Assembly: GCA_031277685.1 (NCBI GenBank)
Contig: JAITLV010000223.1
Location: 1-35,437, forward strand
Length of the DNA: 35,437 nt
Reading direction: 5' to 3'
Source of the DNA: Sphingobacterium sp.
GTDB lineage: Bacteria > Bacteroidota > Bacteroidia > Sphingobacteriales > Sphingobacteriaceae
Below are positions 33,798 through 35,437 of the stretch, in pieces; the stretch's first letter is position 1, and each line of letters starts with the position of its first letter. A model generated the notes under the pieces. That model was not told the origin of the DNA. It saw only the letters and a list, made by a program, of their open reading frames with translations, and ran no database searches. Position numbers and translations under genes: made by a program.

Positions 33798-34088
33798 TGT
33801 TTGTCTAGGTTGAGTATTTGCAAAAAAAAATAGAATGATCTGTTAATTTTTTATTAATATTTATTTCTATAGTTTAAACCGTAATACGTCGGTAATCGTT
33901 TCATTTTTCTATGGGTTTGGTTATCATTGTAACGCTTTTGATACAGCTAATATTGCGTTGGTTACGCTATTTCGAATGAAATCGCTGATACCTAATGTTT
34001 TTGTAGGATGGGTGAAAAATAACTTGCGTATTATTTGATCGGAAATCCGTAATTTCACTAGGCTAAGCAATACCATAAAATCTAACTA
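33798..34088. promoter_or_regulatory. Divergent control region between TonB receptor and acyltransferase
   Basis: About 290 AT-rich bases between two divergently read genes, so both promoters should lie here. On the forward strand TATTATTTG (near 34031) resembles a -7 box with one extra base; no paired -33 site is clear. Confidence 0.3.
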
Positions 34089-35216
34089 ATGGGTAAAGAT
34101 TATCATTTTAAAATGCCTGGAGAGGAATTGCAGTCAAAGACAATTGATTTTTTGCGGTTCCCTTTAATCGTAGGAGTGGTCTTTATCCATACTAATTTCT
34201 CAGATATTGTCATCCCTGGTGCAAAGCAGTTCAGCCTTGCGCATTATCCCATTTTCTCACATATTTTTTTTCTGTTTTCCAATATTATTTTTGAGGTTTG
34301 TGTGCCGCTTTTCTTTTTTATATCCGGTTTTTTGTTTTTCTATAAAACGACCGATTTTTCGAAAGCGGTTTACCTGCAGAAATTAAAAAACCGGCTGCGT
34401 TCGCTTTTGATTCCTTATATTTTTTGGAACTTGTTAGTCCTGCTATTTCTTTTGCTTGCACAGACTTTTCTATCCGGGAGTTTGGTCTCTGGTCGAAATA
34501 AATTGATCATGGATTATAGTGTGATGGATTGGCTCTGGTCATTTTGGGATACTTCTCAGGTCAACCCTCATTTCAATAAGAGCTTGCCTATAAATACGCC
34601 ATTTTGGTTTATTCGTGACCTCATGGTACTGGTTGTTTTCTCGCCACTGATTTATTTTTTGATCAGGAAGGTCGGTGTATACGCTGTCATTGCGCTTGGA
34701 TTACTCTGGTTTTTTAATCCCTATGTCTATAAACCAGGATGGAGCACAGTATCGTTATTTTTCTTCACTGCTGGCGCTTATTTTAGCGTGCATAAAATGA
34801 ATTTTGTTGCGGTAATGCAACCCATGTTACGGGGAGCATTACCGCTATATATCTTGATAATTATACTGACGTTTTATTTTGTCGGTTCCGACTGGTGGCC
34901 CTATCTCTATTGTGCAGCAGTTGTTATGGGACTTATCACTACAGTGGCACTATGTGCTCATTACCTGAGGAAGGGGAGTTGGCATACCAATAGTTTTTTG
35001 GCCAATGGGAGTTTTTTTATTTTTGCTTTCCATCGTCTACCCCTGATATTTGTCATCAAATTTTTATTTAAAGTTTTACGTCCGCAGTCCGAGGGACTCT
35101 TGCTATTTTTGTATCTGGCCTGCCCCGCGATAATAATTGTGTTTGGCTTAATAGGCTATAGCATGTTGAAACAAGTCTGGCCAAGGTTTACGGCTACAAT
35201 TTGTGGGGGACGATAG
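34089..35216 (+). CDS. Acyltransferase-3 family membrane protein
   Basis: A 375-residue membrane protein with about ten hydrophobic helices. The first reads TIDFLRFPLIVGVVFIHTNF; the histidine in FIHT is the family's catalytic or substrate-binding residue, and the arginine in DFLR is also conserved. A second signature, VCVPLFFFISGFLFFYK, follows at about residues 75-91, then a basic loop (KLKNRLRSLLIPYIFWNLLV). Acyltransferase-3 proteins O-acetylate sugars, exopolysaccharide or peptidoglycan. No polysaccharide genes lie in the window, so the acceptor is unknown. It is followed nine bases later by a C1-type peptidase gene in the same direction. Confidence 0.92.
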   Translation: MGKDYHFKMPGEELQSKTIDFLRFPLIVGVVFIHTNFSDIVIPGAKQFSLAHYPIFSHIFFLFSNIIFEVCVPLFFFISGFLFFYKTTDFSKAVYLQKLKNRLRSLLIPYIFWNLLVLLFLLLAQTFLSGSLVSGRNKLIMDYSVMDWLWSFWDTSQVNPHFNKSLPINTPFWFIRDLMVLVVFSPLIYFLIRKVGVYAVIALGLLWFFNPYVYKPGWSTVSLFFFTAGAYFSVHKMNFVAVMQPMLRGALPLYILIIILTFYFVGSDWWPYLYCAAVVMGLITTVALCAHYLRKGSWHTNSFLANGSFFIFAFHRLPLIFVIKFLFKVLRPQSEGLLLFLYLACPAIIIVFGLIGYSMLKQVWPRFTATICGGR

Positions 35217-35225
35217 TAAAAGCAT

Positions 35226-35437
35226 ATGAAGAAATATAAACGGATCATTGTAATCATACTCCTGTTGCTTATCGGAGGACTGCTCCTGACCTACGGTCGC
35301 AAGATGTTCAATAAGAATAAGTACAAACGGATTAAAACAGCGTATGTATTTACGGATGTCATCAACCTGGGCTGCACTTCGGTAAAGCAACAGGGGGCAT
35401 CGAATACCTGTTGGTCTTACACCGGAAATTCATTTTT
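35226..35437 (+). CDS. Papain-fold (C1/C1B) peptidase, N-terminal part
   Basis: ATG at 35226 opens a frame that is still open at the window's end, so only the first 70 residues are seen. They comprise a basic start, a membrane helix or uncleaved signal (about 7-22, IIVIILLLLIGGLLLTYG) and then the beginning of a papain-like domain: NLGCTSVKQQGASNTCWSYT, with Q56 as oxyanion glutamine and C62 as the catalytic cysteine (the Q-G-x-S/C-x-x-CW pattern of C1 peptidases; the TCWS form is typical of the bleomycin-hydrolase/aminopeptidase C group). The histidine and asparagine lie beyond the window. It probably shares a transcript with the acyltransferase. Confidence 0.85.
   Translation, partial: MKKYKRIIVIILLLLIGGLLLTYGRKMFNKNKYKRIKTAYVFTDVINLGCTSVKQQGASNTCWSYTGNSF

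Overview
The window looks like chromosomal DNA of a Bacteroidota, most likely Sphingobacteriaceae (Sphingobacterium- or Pedobacter-like). This rests on three SusC/SusD pairs, a GldL/GldM motor pair, a DUF4249 lipoprotein beside its TonB-dependent receptor, LytTR signalling, AT-rich leaders without clear Shine-Dalgarno sites, and promoter traces of the Bacteroidota TAnnTTTG type. The genus is an inference; there is no rRNA or tRNA to anchor it.

Bases 1-1822: the 3' end of an Rpn-type nuclease/transposase gene with its terminator, a reverse-strand unknown gene with a helix-turn-helix-like C-terminus, then about 850 bases holding a strong stem-loop (candidate small RNA) and a possible 35-residue ORF. 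Bases 1823-7203: a compact operon of a thioredoxin-like periplasmic protein, SusC and SusD. A small secreted protein gene (7256-7687) faces it. Bases 8096-12771: a second SusC/SusD operon with a 21-bp-spaced direct repeat upstream, ending at a terminator and converging on an AraC-type regulator gene (12845-13825).

Bases 14100-17255: a possible RNA pseudoknot, a 52-residue ORF, an LpxL/HtrB-like acyltransferase with an altered catalytic motif, and a LytS/LytTR-type two-component pair. Bases 17338-19605: a cassette with phage-like flavour: a helix-turn-helix protein, a 193-residue protein, a DUF5675 protein carrying an HxGN...SGC motif, a 94-residue protein and an overlapping 55-residue two-helix membrane protein. 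A small lipoprotein gene follows. Bases 20865-25559: a third SusC/SusD operon behind a 675-base leader with a nested hairpin.

Bases 25672-28050 (reverse): gldL-gldM, the inner-membrane motor of the type IX secretion/gliding machinery, here without adjacent gldK or gldN. Then an MscS-type channel, a membrane-anchored endonuclease/exonuclease/phosphatase-fold protein, a reverse-strand TonB receptor plus DUF4249 lipoprotein operon, a membrane acyltransferase-3 protein, and the start of a papain-fold C1 peptidase running off the window.

The dominant theme is outer-membrane nutrient uptake. None of the SusC/D pairs has a glycoside hydrolase beside it, so their substrates cannot be read from context. 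The least explained parts are the 14.1-19.6 kb block (peptide ORF, acyltransferase, two-component system, lysis-like cassette), the split gldLM pair, and the structured non-coding leaders.
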